The notes under the pieces were generated by a model. That model had not been told where the DNA came from and made no database searches. It saw only the letters and a program-made list of their open reading frames with translations. A program made the translations under genes and the position numbers. 64,000 nt of DNA from Paenibacillus sp. ACRRY (GTDB lineage Bacteria; Bacillota; Bacilli; Paenibacillales; Paenibacillaceae). Each line of letters starts with the position of its first letter. The first letter of the stretch is position 1. Positions 18,223 through 26,693 of this stretch are shown piece after piece. The stretch spans positions 1,612,001-1,676,000 of the forward strand of contig NZ_JAKRNM010000001.1 in the NCBI RefSeq assembly GCF_022346995.1, given 5' to 3'.

Positions 18223-18237
18223 TGAGAATAGTTATCA
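18223..18237 (-). promoter_or_regulatory. Fur-like box upstream of the AraC-SBP fusion gene
   Basis: TGAGAATAGTTATCA matches the 7-1-7 Fur consensus TGATAATNATTATCA with two mismatches. It lies about 18 bases before the start codon. Confidence 0.7.
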
Positions 18238-18255
18238 TTAGGAATAGTCTAAACC

Positions 18256-18300
18256 AAAAAAGAAAGCTCTTCAACCCTGGTTGAGGAGCTTTCTTTTTTT
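18256..18300 (-). terminator. Terminator of the siderophore-binding protein gene
   Basis: Stem AAAGCTC-TCAACC / GGTTGA-GAGCTTT with flanking A and T runs. Confidence 0.9.
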
Positions 18301-18323
18301 ACTTTACTTTCTATGGCTGTTTA

Positions 18324-19331
18324 TTACGGTGTCATTTTTTCCAGAAGATCATCCATTTTCATCGAGTTTGCTGTAATTGCACCTGATTGCCAGTGAGATC
18401 TCTCCATCTTGTACACTTTATTGCTTTTCACGGCCGGCAGAGACTTCCACAGCTTGCTATCCAATACCTTGATAGCTTCCTGATTTTCCGGAGAGGACCA
18501 ATCTCCATCCGAAGGGAATATGATGATTCGGTCTGCATCGATCTGCGGGATCGCTTCCTCGGATAGAACCTCCTGAAAAGCTTCCATACTTCCAGCCAGG
18601 GCATGGGGTGTCAGGCCAAGCTCTGAATATATGAACCCGGTGTAGCGGTTTTTTACTCCGAACAGCACCAGGCTGTTATCATCCACATTCAGACGAACAA
18701 CCGCCACTGTCTCGTCTCCAACGCTTTCCGCAAGCTTAGCTTTGGTATCCTTGATTTTCTCTTCGTAAGCCGCAGCCACTTCCACACCTTTTTCCTGTTC
18801 CCCTACAATATCCGAAATTTTAGCCAGAATCTGCTCGGAATCCTGCAGGATGCTCTCAGGTAAACGATATGTCGGTGCCACTTTGGAATACATCTCATAT
18901 TTCTCCCTGTCCACTCCACCATCCACAATGATGAGATCCGGATCATATTCCAATAGAGCTTCAATGCTGCCTGTAGTATCAAATTGAGGCACATCCAGAT
19001 TTAGATAGTCCTGTACGCCCCACATCGGATTATACCACTGCACGACAGGTGTGATATCCAGAGCCTTGAGATAGTCCTCCACATAGATCCCGGCAATACG
19101 CTGCGGATGAGCCGGAATCGTTACATCTCCGAATTCATCCTGTACCACACGCGTTTCTGCTTCTTGGTTCGGCTCGGATGAATTGCCGCTGCTGGCCGTT
19201 GTGCTCTCCGTCACTGGCGACTGAGCCTGTTCCTCCGTTGCTGCGGAATTCGAACTGCATCCCGCGATAATTGATGCCATGACCAGAACGGTGATTCCCC
19301 AACCTTTGATCCCTTTATTGAAACTTGCCAT
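18324..19331 (-). CDS. Iron-siderophore ABC transporter substrate-binding lipoprotein
   Basis: 335 residues from the ATG at 19331, which has GGGGTGGAG upstream; the in-frame GTG at 19343 overlaps that site. Signal peptide ends in a lipobox (SIIAGCSS) followed by a Ser/Thr/Glu-rich tether. The mature part has the helical-backbone fold of FecB/FhuD-type binding proteins: VVQDEFGDVTIPAHPQRI, then LLEYDPDLIIVDGG. It captures ferric siderophore outside the membrane. There are no permease or ATPase genes beside it, so it must use a transporter encoded elsewhere. Controlled by its own Fur-like box and, by inference, by the adjacent Btr-like regulator. Confidence 0.9.
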   Translation of the reverse strand: MASFNKGIKGWGITVLVMASIIAGCSSNSAATEEQAQSPVTESTTASSGNSSEPNQEAETRVVQDEFGDVTIPAHPQRIAGIYVEDYLKALDITPVVQWYNPMWGVQDYLNLDVPQFDTTGSIEALLEYDPDLIIVDGGVDREKYEMYSKVAPTYRLPESILQDSEQILAKISDIVGEQEKGVEVAAAYEEKIKDTKAKLAESVGDETVAVVRLNVDDNSLVLFGVKNRYTGFIYSELGLTPHALAGSMEAFQEVLSEEAIPQIDADRIIIFPSDGDWSSPENQEAIKVLDSKLWKSLPAVKSNKVYKMERSHWQSGAITANSMKMDDLLEKMTP

Positions 19332-19385
19332 GCTACTCTCCACCCCTATGTAATCAGCTGTATTAAAGAGAATTCGAATCTACAA

Positions 19386-19400
19386 TGATTATCATTCTCA
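19386..19400 (-). promoter_or_regulatory. Fur-like box upstream of the siderophore-binding protein gene
   Basis: Minus-strand TGAGAATGATAATCA matches the 7-1-7 Fur consensus with two mismatches. It is about 55 bases before the start codon, where a promoter should lie. Confidence 0.75.
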
Positions 19401-19485
19401 ATTAATGTCTAAGGTGAATTGTACCTCATGCCTTACTGCACTCACAATACACATTTGAATCCATTTTTTTATACAAACGAAAGAT

Positions 19486-19506
19486 GCAGGCCACCCTTGC
19501 CCCTGC
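19486..19506 (-). terminator. Possible weak terminator at the end of the seven-gene operon
   Basis: GCAGG..CCTGC hairpin right after the stop codon, followed on the minus strand by ATCTTTCGTTTG. Confidence 0.3.
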
Positions 19507-19883
19507 TAGAGCAGAGGCAGTTTTCCGTTATGGTAACTCTTAAGCAAATGACCTACGAAGGAATGCTCACTCTCACCCTGCAGCATTGCAGCCCCAATAA
19601 GACCAATATCATCACTCACATAACCAGCCAATTCGGGATCACCTGTATGGTGCAGCGTCTGTTTGAATGCCTGTTCCCTCGATGCACGAAGCAGTTCGTC
19701 TTCCGCGATAGAATCAGCATCTTGTACCCACCTCTGATATGCCGACATCCATTCATCTGCAAAAACCGAATCATCGCGCTTGTCCAGGTAGCTATCGATA
19801 TCCAGCCCTTGAAACATATCGTTAGTAATCAGCCTGCCTTCATTAAGTTCGTTAAGGAGCTTCTCCGCCTCTCTTCTATTCAT
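19506..19883 (-). CDS. Unknown acidic helical protein, last gene of the operon
   Basis: 125 residues, no recognised family. The sequence is highly charged and acid-rich (for example RREAEKLLNELNEGRLI and DSIAEDELLRASREQA), with no membrane span, no Cys and no obvious catalytic motif; a helical bundle is likely. The start ATG shares one base with the stop of the upstream exonuclease gene (TAATG), so its translation is coupled. This ties its role to the exonuclease, histidine phosphatase and methyltransferase encoded just before it. Confidence 0.7.
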   Translation of the reverse strand: MNRREAEKLLNELNEGRLITNDMFQGLDIDSYLDKRDDSVFADEWMSAYQRWVQDADSIAEDELLRASREQAFKQTLHHTGDPELAGYVSDDIGLIGAAMLQGESEHSFVGHLLKSYHNGKLPLL

Positions 19884-20566
19884 TAGGTAATCCCTCCATC
19901 TTCTGTGATGCTGTACATTTCAGGTATTTCGAATCTTCGTATGCTGCGGGTCGGATCGGCTGTAAAATGATCCAGCCCCCTCTCCTCGTACTCCCGCAGA
20001 AGGTGTTCAAGTATGCGAGCTATTACGCCGCAATCCGCCAAGGCATCATGCCTTCGAATGCCGTCTGTATTGATATTATAATGCCGAATTAGATAATCCG
20101 TGGATATGACTTCATGTACTTCAGGATGAATATAGGTAAACATCGCTTTAGTATCCAGCACCTTATTGCTAAACATTGTCACGCCAAATTGCTCGCAGTG
20201 GCGCTTCAGTATAGGTAGATCATACTCATACCCGGCATGAGTTACGAGAATCTTCTCCCCGATAAAGGTGGAAAATGAATGATAGGCTTCTGCAAACGCA
20301 GGAGCAGTCATCATATCCGCATTTGATATGCCCGTTAACTCTGCTACAGCATCCGGTATCAGTTTGCTAGCACGTGACAGCATGGAGAATGTTGGATGGC
20401 CAACCTCTCCACGTTTGTATTCCATCGCGCCGAATTGGGTTATGCTCTCCCGATCAGGAAGAATGCCTGTTCCCTCCAGATCAAAAATGCAGTATAAATG
20501 CTCATGCAGCTTAGGGACGTGTAGATCGTCGATTACATAATGATCAGGGTTAAATGTGATTTTCAT
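19883..20566 (-). CDS. DEDDh-type 3'-5' exonuclease
   Basis: 227 residues from the ATG at 20566 (AAGGGGAA upstream). The exonuclease motifs are all present: ExoI CIFDLEGTG (DxE), ExoII HAGYEYDLPIL (the Asp), and ExoIII RHDALADCGV (His and Asp). This places it with the DnaQ/KapD-like RNase T superfamily, which removes nucleotides from the 3' end of DNA or RNA with two metal ions. There is no polymerase or helicase domain. It starts six bases after the histidine phosphatase stop and ends overlapping the start of the unknown 125-residue protein. The substrate is not predictable from the sequence. Confidence 0.88.
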   Translation of the reverse strand: MKITFNPDHYVIDDLHVPKLHEHLYCIFDLEGTGILPDRESITQFGAMEYKRGEVGHPTFSMLSRASKLIPDAVAELTGISNADMMTAPAFAEAYHSFSTFIGEKILVTHAGYEYDLPILKRHCEQFGVTMFSNKVLDTKAMFTYIHPEVHEVISTDYLIRHYNINTDGIRRHDALADCGVIARILEHLLREYEERGLDHFTADPTRSIRRFEIPEMYSITEDGGIT

Positions 20567-20571
20567 ATGTT

Positions 20572-21156
20572 CTATTCCCCTTGCCACAGACGGGTGACCT
20601 GTACCAATTCATGCCCCATGTTAAACTCCAGCTTATAGATATCCGGCATCGTCGTACTTTTCCAGAACTCGTAACCGTAGGACGTGTCGTAATGTTGGAA
20701 GATCAGGGTCATCACATCTCCATGTGTCCCGATCGCTACTTTTTGTCCCGCATGTGTGTTCAGGATTCGATTGATTACGGCTACGGCCCGAGAACCTGCC
20801 TGTTCACCTGATTCCCCGCCAGGGTATGAAAAAGAAGGCTCCTGGTACAATCGTAATTTGGATTCAAAAAAGTTGGCGTGCTTTACACGTTTATCGGATA
20901 ATTGGCGTTCGCGCAAATCTTCCTCCATCAACACAGGGGCGCTCGACCTGTCAGCCAGTTCCTGAATGGTATCAACTGCTCGCCGATATGGACTGGAATA
21001 ATACCATTGAATCTTCTCCTGACTGAGAACTTCTGCAACAATGGCAGCATCTCGGCATCCACGCTCTGTGAGTCCTCGCTCTCGTTCCTGTCCTTCCACA
21101 TAGGCTGATTCTGCATGACGCACAAAATACAGGGTAGTTCTGAACTCTTTACTCAT
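20572..21156 (-). CDS. Histidine phosphatase family protein (phosphoglycerate mutase-like)
   Basis: 194 residues. The catalytic RHG motif appears as YFVRHAESAY, with the second Arg in SSPYRRAVDTI, the acidic residue in EEDLRERQLSD and the second catalytic His in AIGTHGDVMTL. This is the branch of broad phosphatases (PhoE/CobC-like) rather than glycolytic mutase. The ATG overlaps the methyltransferase stop (ATGA), so it is translationally coupled. It likely removes a phosphate from a small molecule or a nucleic-acid-derived product handled by the same operon. Confidence 0.87.
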   Translation of the reverse strand: MSKEFRTTLYFVRHAESAYVEGQERERGLTERGCRDAAIVAEVLSQEKIQWYYSSPYRRAVDTIQELADRSSAPVLMEEDLRERQLSDKRVKHANFFESKLRLYQEPSFSYPGGESGEQAGSRAVAVINRILNTHAGQKVAIGTHGDVMTLIFQHYDTSYGYEFWKSTTMPDIYKLEFNMGHELVQVTRLWQGE

Positions 21157-23333
21157 CCGTCAGCCATTCCTTTCTTCTTCTCAATCACAAGGAGGCAAGT
21201 ACTGTCTGGCAAGCGTGCAGGTTGTCCGTCTTCCATCATGAACACAATACGTCCCTCAAGTGCCTCGGTATATCCTTTCTGCAGAAAATGCTCCAGCTTA
21301 ATAATCTCTGCCTGCTCACCAAGCGCTTCACGAATACAATTCTCGTATGCCGATGGAGTGAAAATGCCAAACTGTTCCTGAATTTCGTGAACGTATGCTT
21401 CTTCGCCCCACGTATACGTATACAGGAATTCCATGGCATCATTAATGTTAAGCACTGCCTCATTCTCAGCGACCCGTTCAAATGTAATCTGCCGGCCCTG
21501 GAAATCCTGAGCATATCGTTCCAGCCACTGCATACCATCCGGTTCCAAAAACCGAATCCGTCTTTTCTGCTCATGAGGTTCTGTCATAATGCCATCCCGG
21601 ATCAATATTCTTCCACCTGGCGACAATACATGAAACGAACTTCGAAGAGCTGCGACAACTGTATCCGTGTTAAATCTCCGCCCATCCCGCTCTATATAGG
21701 AGTACAATTCATGCAGGATTGACGAGAAGATTACCGTATCCACCGTGCCTGGCTGCACGTATTGATCCAGTCCGAGGGCATCCCCCTTCATCACTTGCCA
21801 GCGGTGACCTTCTCGCTGCTTCTTGCGCTCTAGCGCTTCGATGACATTGGCAGAAATATCAATGCCAATCGGCTCCACTTCCGGCTTCTCCTGCTCAATA
21901 AGATCCAGCAGAACTCCGCCGCCTGGACCGATATCGAGTACACGCTTGCCAACGATGTAGTCAAGCAGTACCTTTTTATAATCCCCCGAGCTGTTCATGT
22001 CTGCCAAATACGTTTCTTCATTATGGAACCTGTCATACGCATCCCGCCGCAGTCCGAACAAATCAAACAGCAGCAATACGGCCTTCTCATATAGCGGTGA
22101 TTTCTCAGCCTCAATACAGAACGCAATCAGCTTCTCGGCCGCCGGCGAGAACTCAAAGGTCACAAAAACCGTATCCGGCAGATCCGGTTGACGCACTACG
22201 CGATGGGTCAAATGAGGATAAACGACCGGCTGCCCCTCTTCAATCTGCTTCCATGACCATTGTTCGAGGTACTTTTCAATCATTCGTTTTTTGTAAATAT
22301 TCAGCTTCTTGACACCTTTATAGTCGTAATACATCGTATTCATTAATGGTTCAAAACTGATATGACGTACCTCGTCTGTGTCATTTCCGGTGTGAGTCAT
22401 ATCTTCACGATGCAGTGAGAGAAGGAACACTTTTACCATTTCCTGCAAGGAAAAATCCTTCAGTGCAGATTCCACATACCACAATGTACGGTGAGACAGA
22501 GGAGCCAGCATTTTATCTACATCAAGCTCTGTTTGCAGTTCAGCGTAAGCCTCATCCAGCGCCTCGCCTTCGCGAATGGACGAGCTTCGGAGCCGGGATA
22601 AACGTTCCTTCAGAGGCCAGTCTGCATGATTCGGTTCGCTGATAATCCACCCAACGATTCGCTCGACTTCCGCTTCAACCTGCCCCCATAGCTTCGGATC
22701 AACGCCAGCAATGATGCATTCATTGAGCGCCATCAGAACCGTGTGCAATTCTTCAGCTGTCAGCCAGCCATGAGTGATAAAAGCATGCAGCGGAGCATTC
22801 TCGGCAAAAGGTATCTCCCCGCGTATGTATTGTCCAATCAGTCCATGCGTTGCAATGAGAGCATAGATCATTTGCTGTCTTGGCGTAGCTTCTTTCTTCT
22901 GAATTGGATTCGCCTCATTAACCTGGGCCACAGCTTTATCGTCACTACCGATGTTTCCCGTACTGCGATTAATAACGTACTCCCTGTATAACTGCGCAGA
23001 ACCCTTATTATGTACAAACAGATTCACCCCTGCGCGCTGCCACGCCTTCCTTTGCTGCAATGAGCCTGCCTTGGCTGTCTCTGACCAGACCAGTACTTCC
23101 TCCACGACCTCTCGCACCCAGAAGGAAACGTTCAGCTGATCCAGTATGTGCAAGGTCCGCTCGACGTAGTCCAGAACGGGATTGGTTCCCTCAAGCTCAG
23201 CCATGGAGTGAATGCGTTCAAGATTAATATGGGGTTGCTCGGCCGCCGCCAGCAGCTGCAGCCATAATTGCTGCTTATCCTCTGGGATGTTGCCTGTTCT
23301 ATACGAATGTATGGCTTCTAATGAGTGCAGCAT
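21153..23333 (-). CDS. Class I SAM-dependent methyltransferase with a long helical N-terminal region
   Basis: 726 residues from the ATG at 23333 (GAGGTG nine bases upstream; the GTG at 23345 overlaps that site). The Rossmann methyltransferase core sits late, at about 465-600: motif I RVLDIGPGGGVLLDLI, the acidic loop IGIDIS, DALGLDQYV, and motif IV-VI IFSSILHELYSYI then LSPGGRILIRD. The first ~430 residues are helix-rich, with Trp and acidic residues, and belong to no family I recognise. A C-terminal ~120-residue segment follows the core. Substrate unknown. Central gene of the seven-gene operon; overlaps the histidine phosphatase start by four bases. Confidence 0.82.
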   Translation of the reverse strand: MLHSLEAIHSYRTGNIPEDKQQLWLQLLAAAEQPHINLERIHSMAELEGTNPVLDYVERTLHILDQLNVSFWVREVVEEVLVWSETAKAGSLQQRKAWQRAGVNLFVHNKGSAQLYREYVINRSTGNIGSDDKAVAQVNEANPIQKKEATPRQQMIYALIATHGLIGQYIRGEIPFAENAPLHAFITHGWLTAEELHTVLMALNECIIAGVDPKLWGQVEAEVERIVGWIISEPNHADWPLKERLSRLRSSSIREGEALDEAYAELQTELDVDKMLAPLSHRTLWYVESALKDFSLQEMVKVFLLSLHREDMTHTGNDTDEVRHISFEPLMNTMYYDYKGVKKLNIYKKRMIEKYLEQWSWKQIEEGQPVVYPHLTHRVVRQPDLPDTVFVTFEFSPAAEKLIAFCIEAEKSPLYEKAVLLLFDLFGLRRDAYDRFHNEETYLADMNSSGDYKKVLLDYIVGKRVLDIGPGGGVLLDLIEQEKPEVEPIGIDISANVIEALERKKQREGHRWQVMKGDALGLDQYVQPGTVDTVIFSSILHELYSYIERDGRRFNTDTVVAALRSSFHVLSPGGRILIRDGIMTEPHEQKRRIRFLEPDGMQWLERYAQDFQGRQITFERVAENEAVLNINDAMEFLYTYTWGEEAYVHEIQEQFGIFTPSAYENCIREALGEQAEIIKLEHFLQKGYTEALEGRIVFMMEDGQPARLPDSTCLLVIEKKKGMADG

Positions 23334-23364
23334 GTTGACATTCACCTCGTTATTTTAGTTCAAT

Positions 23365-24180
23365 TCATCTGTCTAGATGGTTCAATCGATCCTTCACAAG
23401 TTTCAGCACCTTTTCTGCTTCATTCCCCGGTAAGCTCTCTTCCAGGCGAGCAGCTGCAACGGGCAGAATCCATCGTTCGATCTCCTGCCAGGTTAAGCCT
23501 GATAGATGCAAGTAATGGTTGATGTACCCCTTCACTATCGTATCACGAGATCTCTCAAACCCCAATCGTATCACAGGGTCGGCATCCTCCGGCAGCGATG
23601 CGCTCGTTAATATGACCCAACTGCGTGCCACATCACCTGCAGGATCGCCCGACATGCCTGTCATCCAATCGATAACATCGTAGGCGTTCTTCATCTCGTT
23701 CATCATCACATTATCGGGATGATAATCACCGTGACAGATCTGTATTCGCTCAGGGAGACGGGTTAGATAATCAAGTATCCGGGCTTTGTCCTCTGCAGAC
23801 AATAGCTGTGTTCTCTGAATCGCCCCTGACAAAACCTGTTTCTGTGAAGGCAGGACTCTCTCATCATCACTTTGGGCATGTAGCTCCTGATGACAGGCAG
23901 CCAGATGATGTACCCGTTCTTGAAGGCTTGAAGGCTGACGGAACATCATGGAGAACATCGTCTGACCTTCAATTCGTTCAAAAACAATACCCGTGCGATC
24001 CCCTTCAACTATAATATTTCGTGCCTGAGGCACGGATAATTTCTTGTCATTTAACAGCTGGGTAATTCTGAATTCATTCTGGATGGCTTCAAGCGGAAAG
24101 TCAGTTTGGTACAGTTTCAAAATTTGATTGGACGAGTAAGAGAAGATGTCCGCAGTTCGACCTTGACCAATAAGCTTCAT
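23365..24180 (-). CDS. Aminoglycoside phosphotransferase-like (APH) kinase
   Basis: 271 residues. APH family motifs: catalytic loop ICHGDYHPDNVMM, followed by metal-binding YDVIDWMTGMSGDPAGDVA, and an N-terminal lobe GRTADIFSYSSNQILKLY. Members phosphorylate antibiotics, sugars or other small metabolites, and many environmental APH homologues are not resistance genes. Sits 17 bases after the GNAT gene and 31 bases before the methyltransferase gene, with GGAGG before its ATG. The operon context argues for a metabolite or nucleotide substrate rather than a drug, but this is inference. Confidence 0.85.
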   Translation of the reverse strand: MKLIGQGRTADIFSYSSNQILKLYQTDFPLEAIQNEFRITQLLNDKKLSVPQARNIIVEGDRTGIVFERIEGQTMFSMMFRQPSSLQERVHHLAACHQELHAQSDDERVLPSQKQVLSGAIQRTQLLSAEDKARILDYLTRLPERIQICHGDYHPDNVMMNEMKNAYDVIDWMTGMSGDPAGDVARSWVILTSASLPEDADPVIRLGFERSRDTIVKGYINHYLHLSGLTWQEIERWILPVAAARLEESLPGNEAEKVLKLVKDRLNHLDR

Positions 24181-24197
24181 ACTTTAGCCTCCATCGG

Positions 24198-24788
24198 TTA
24201 TTCGAATTCCTTGCCCCTGATTTTGCTAAACACCATGACATCTACCAGGGTACCTGAACTGTCCCGGCGCATACTCCGCAGTATGCCTTCAAGGGTGTAA
24301 CCTGAACGCTCAGCGACCTTGGCACTACGTACATTCCGAGAATCACAGCGAATCTCCAGACGGTTAGCGCGCAGATATGTCGTTGCAAATTGCTCAATTC
24401 CTTGGACAGCTTCCGTCATTAATCCTTCACCTGCACGTGACGATCTGATCCAGTAGCCGATCTCGAAGCAGCGTGCATTCCAATCGATACGATGCAGGCC
24501 GCTGCTGCCTACAAAATCATTAGTTTGCCTATCTCGCAAATGAAGAACTAGATCTGTCCGCTCCAAAAACTGTAATCTGGCTTTGCGAACATGTGCTTCG
24601 GATTCTTCAAGCGAAGGTACCTTTTCGGCAAATGGCAGCCATGGCCGCAGCTGCTCAATACTCTCGCGAATAGCCTCGTTGACTTCCGCGCCGTCTCCCC
24701 ACTCTGGAGCTCGGATCGTGAGACGAGCTGTGTCGAAGTGCTCGGGAAATGACAGCATTATTGGATTTATTGGTTCCATGTTAGACAT
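24198..24788 (-). CDS. GNAT family N-acetyltransferase (RimJ/RimL type)
   Basis: 196 residues. RimJ/RimL-like pattern: FDTARLTIRAPEWGDGAEV at the N-terminus, FVGSSGLHRIDWNARCFEIGYWI, the acetyl-CoA loop SSRAGEGLMTEAVQ, and RCDSRNVRSAKVAERSGYTLEG. Members acetylate protein N-termini (ribosomal S5, S18, L12) or small amines. GAGGAG-TAGGAGG before the ATG gives a choice of starts at 24788 and 24779. The gene lies six bases after the RidA-like gene. Confidence 0.87.
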   Translation of the reverse strand: MSNMEPINPIMLSFPEHFDTARLTIRAPEWGDGAEVNEAIRESIEQLRPWLPFAEKVPSLEESEAHVRKARLQFLERTDLVLHLRDRQTNDFVGSSGLHRIDWNARCFEIGYWIRSSRAGEGLMTEAVQGIEQFATTYLRANRLEIRCDSRNVRSAKVAERSGYTLEGILRSMRRDSSGTLVDVMVFSKIRGKEFE

Positions 24789-24794
24789 AACCTC

Positions 24795-25241
24795 CTACTC
24801 CTCTACTTGGAATATCGAATCCACAATAAGGGGGAGGTTATCCCGTACGGAGACAGCTCCAAAAACCGAACGTGCATGCACGCCCTTTACCTCAAATACA
24901 TCCATCATTAGATCTGAAAACCCGTTCAACACCTTGTGGTGTTCCTGATAAGAAGCCGACGCATTAACAAAACCCTGGACTTTGACTACTCGTTTCACCC
25001 GATCCAGTGAACCCAGCACATCCTGGACCACAGCGAGCACCTCAATCCCGGCATTTCTGGCAAATTCGTATCCCTGTTCCGTCGTGAAGTCCTCTCCCAA
25101 TTTGCCACGCTCCACCGTATCCGGACCTTTCCCTGATACATACATTAACCCATTTACAATAACTGCATTGGCATACTTCGCAGCTGGAGCGCTTGCCTCA
25201 GGCAAAATAATTCCCAGTTCACTCAATCTCGTTGCTATCAT
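24795..25241 (-). CDS. RidA family (YjgF/YER057c/UK114) protein, first gene of the operon
   Basis: 148 residues from the ATG at 25241 (GGGAGG seven bases upstream; the open frame upstream has no site). The RidA fold is visible in YANAVIVNGLMYVSGKGPD, then LDRVKRVVKVQGFVN and MMDVFEVKGVHARSVFGAVSV. The Arg of the ARS motif normally binds the substrate carboxylate. RidA enzymes clear reactive enamine/imine intermediates in the cytoplasm; this longer subgroup is less well characterised. It opens a tightly packed operon that continues to 19506. Confidence 0.87.
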   Translation of the reverse strand: MIATRLSELGIILPEASAPAAKYANAVIVNGLMYVSGKGPDTVERGKLGEDFTTEQGYEFARNAGIEVLAVVQDVLGSLDRVKRVVKVQGFVNASASYQEHHKVLNGFSDLMMDVFEVKGVHARSVFGAVSVRDNLPLIVDSIFQVEE

Positions 25242-25474
25242 CGCTTTTCCTCCCAAGAGACAAATGTCAAAATATAAACCTATCAATATATTACTATTTT
25301 GGATAAACATTAATATACGCTCGATCTTAGGCTTAAGCAATGATCGCTTCGATCATGATGGACGTTTACCTTTCAGTTTCTATGAATGTCACTTTGATGA
25401 TGTAACGTCATACTCTAATCCCGCTACGTATAGTTTATCAGATCATTGGATCATCCAAAAACGCATCTAAATTG

Positions 25475-25511
25475 TAATCCTCATTTTAGGATTAGTTATT
25501 ATATTAATCCT
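25475..25511. repeat. Three alternating TAATCCT / AGGATTA heptamers
   Basis: TAATCCT at 25475-25481, AGGATTA at 25488-25494 and TAATCCT at 25505-25511, in alternating orientation, in the 370-base gap between the RidA operon and the GH43 gene. This suggests a regulator operator; no regulator assigned. Nothing else was seen in 25242-25470. Confidence 0.45.
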
Positions 25512-25518
25512 AATCTTT

Positions 25519-25532
25519 TGAAAACGTTATAT
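25519..25532. promoter_or_regulatory. cre-like site before the GH43 gene
   Basis: TGAAAACGTTATAT matches TGWAANCGNTNWCA at 12 of 14 positions, 80 bases before the start codon. It fits catabolite repression of a glycosidase. Confidence 0.4.
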
Positions 25533-25611
25533 TGTAATTCCTGTCATTCTCTATTACGATAGTTACAAACAAGTACATAAATGATCTGTTTACTCAAAGG
25601 AGGACGTTATC

Positions 25612-26556
25612 TTGAATGCACCCTTATTTCGTGATCCCATCTTCGATGGAGCCGCTGATCCGGTGGTTGTATGGAACCGCGCTGAACAAACCTGGTGGAT
25701 AATCTATACCAACCGCAGAGCTACTGCAGGAGGACCGAAGTTTGCCTGGGTTCATGGCACGGATCTCGGCGTTGCCTCATCCTCCGATGGAGGACAGACG
25801 TGGACCTATCGTGGTACGTTAACCGGCTTGGAACTTGAATGGGGACATAATACGTTCTGGGCGCCGGAAATCTTCTGGCATGATAACACATATCACATGT
25901 ATGTCAGTTATATTCAAGGCGTGCCCCATGACTGGCCGAATCATGACCGCCACATTTTACATTACACGAGCCCGGATCTACTGACCTGGACATATCATGG
26001 CAAACTGGAGCTCAGCTCGGACCGTGTCATTGACGCCTGCATATATCCACTGCCGGATGGTCGTTTTCGGATGTGGTACAAAGATGAGGCAAATGAATCT
26101 CATACCTATGCCGCAGACAGCACGGATCTTTACCATTGGGATGTTATCGGTCCCGTTATTACAGGTCGCGCCCACGAAGGTCCCAACGTTTTCCGCTTTC
26201 ATGACACCTACTGGATGATTGTGGACGAATGGAGAGGACAAGCTGTATACCAATCGGATGATCTGGAACACTGGGCATGGAACAGCATGATTCTCGATCA
26301 GCCGGGGACACGTGAAGACGATGGCGTTATCGGTTTGCATGCAGATGTAGTGGTCCAGGATGATGCAGCTTATATTTTCTACTTCACTCATCCCGATCGC
26401 ATTGAAGGAGTAGATCATGCCAGTGAGCCTGCTCGTCGTTCCTCCATTCAAGCCGCACGTCTGGATGTTGTGAATGGGGTTATGGTCTGTAATCGGGATG
26501 AAGAGCTGCAATTACAGCTTCGTCCGGAGACAGATGATAGTCATATTTCTGTTTGA
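25612..26556 (+). CDS. Glycoside hydrolase, five-bladed propeller (GH43-like)
   Basis: 314 residues with a TTG start; AAAGGAGGA lies eight bases upstream. The blade pattern is clear: FDGAADPVVVWNRAEQTWWI with the catalytic-type Asp near the N-terminus, WAPEIFWHDNTYHMYVSYI, a middle Asp in RVIDACIYPLPDG, and the Glu of EGPNVFRFHDTYWMIVDEW. There is no signal peptide, so it acts in the cytoplasm on imported oligosaccharides. GH43 and its relatives remove arabinose, xylose or galactose units; the exact sugar cannot be read. Faces the AraC gene across a terminator. Confidence 0.82.
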   Translation: MNAPLFRDPIFDGAADPVVVWNRAEQTWWIIYTNRRATAGGPKFAWVHGTDLGVASSSDGGQTWTYRGTLTGLELEWGHNTFWAPEIFWHDNTYHMYVSYIQGVPHDWPNHDRHILHYTSPDLLTWTYHGKLELSSDRVIDACIYPLPDGRFRMWYKDEANESHTYAADSTDLYHWDVIGPVITGRAHEGPNVFRFHDTYWMIVDEWRGQAVYQSDDLEHWAWNSMILDQPGTREDDGVIGLHADVVVQDDAAYIFYFTHPDRIEGVDHASEPARRSSIQAARLDVVNGVMVCNRDEELQLQLRPETDDSHISV

Positions 26557-26606
26557 ATCCCATGAAGTAGATGATTAACACCCTTTATATTGTGAAACAA
26601 ATACAG

Positions 26607-26656
26607 AAAAAGACCTGAACAAGTTCCTGCTGCTGCAGGCTTAATCAGGTCTTTTT
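26607..26656. terminator. Bidirectional terminator between the GH43 and AraC genes
   Basis: AAAAAGACCTGA / TCAGGTCTTTTT outer arms with an inner CTGC/GCAG stem between convergent genes. Confidence 0.85.
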
Positions 26657-26693
26657 GTACGATCTGTGCATGATCCTGCAATCGCTGGATCGA

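Noticed and set aside
23365..24180. APH-like gene as an antibiotic-resistance determinant
   Set aside because: Operon context and the presence of many chromosomal APH homologues in environmental bacteria argue for a metabolic kinase; no mobile element is near.
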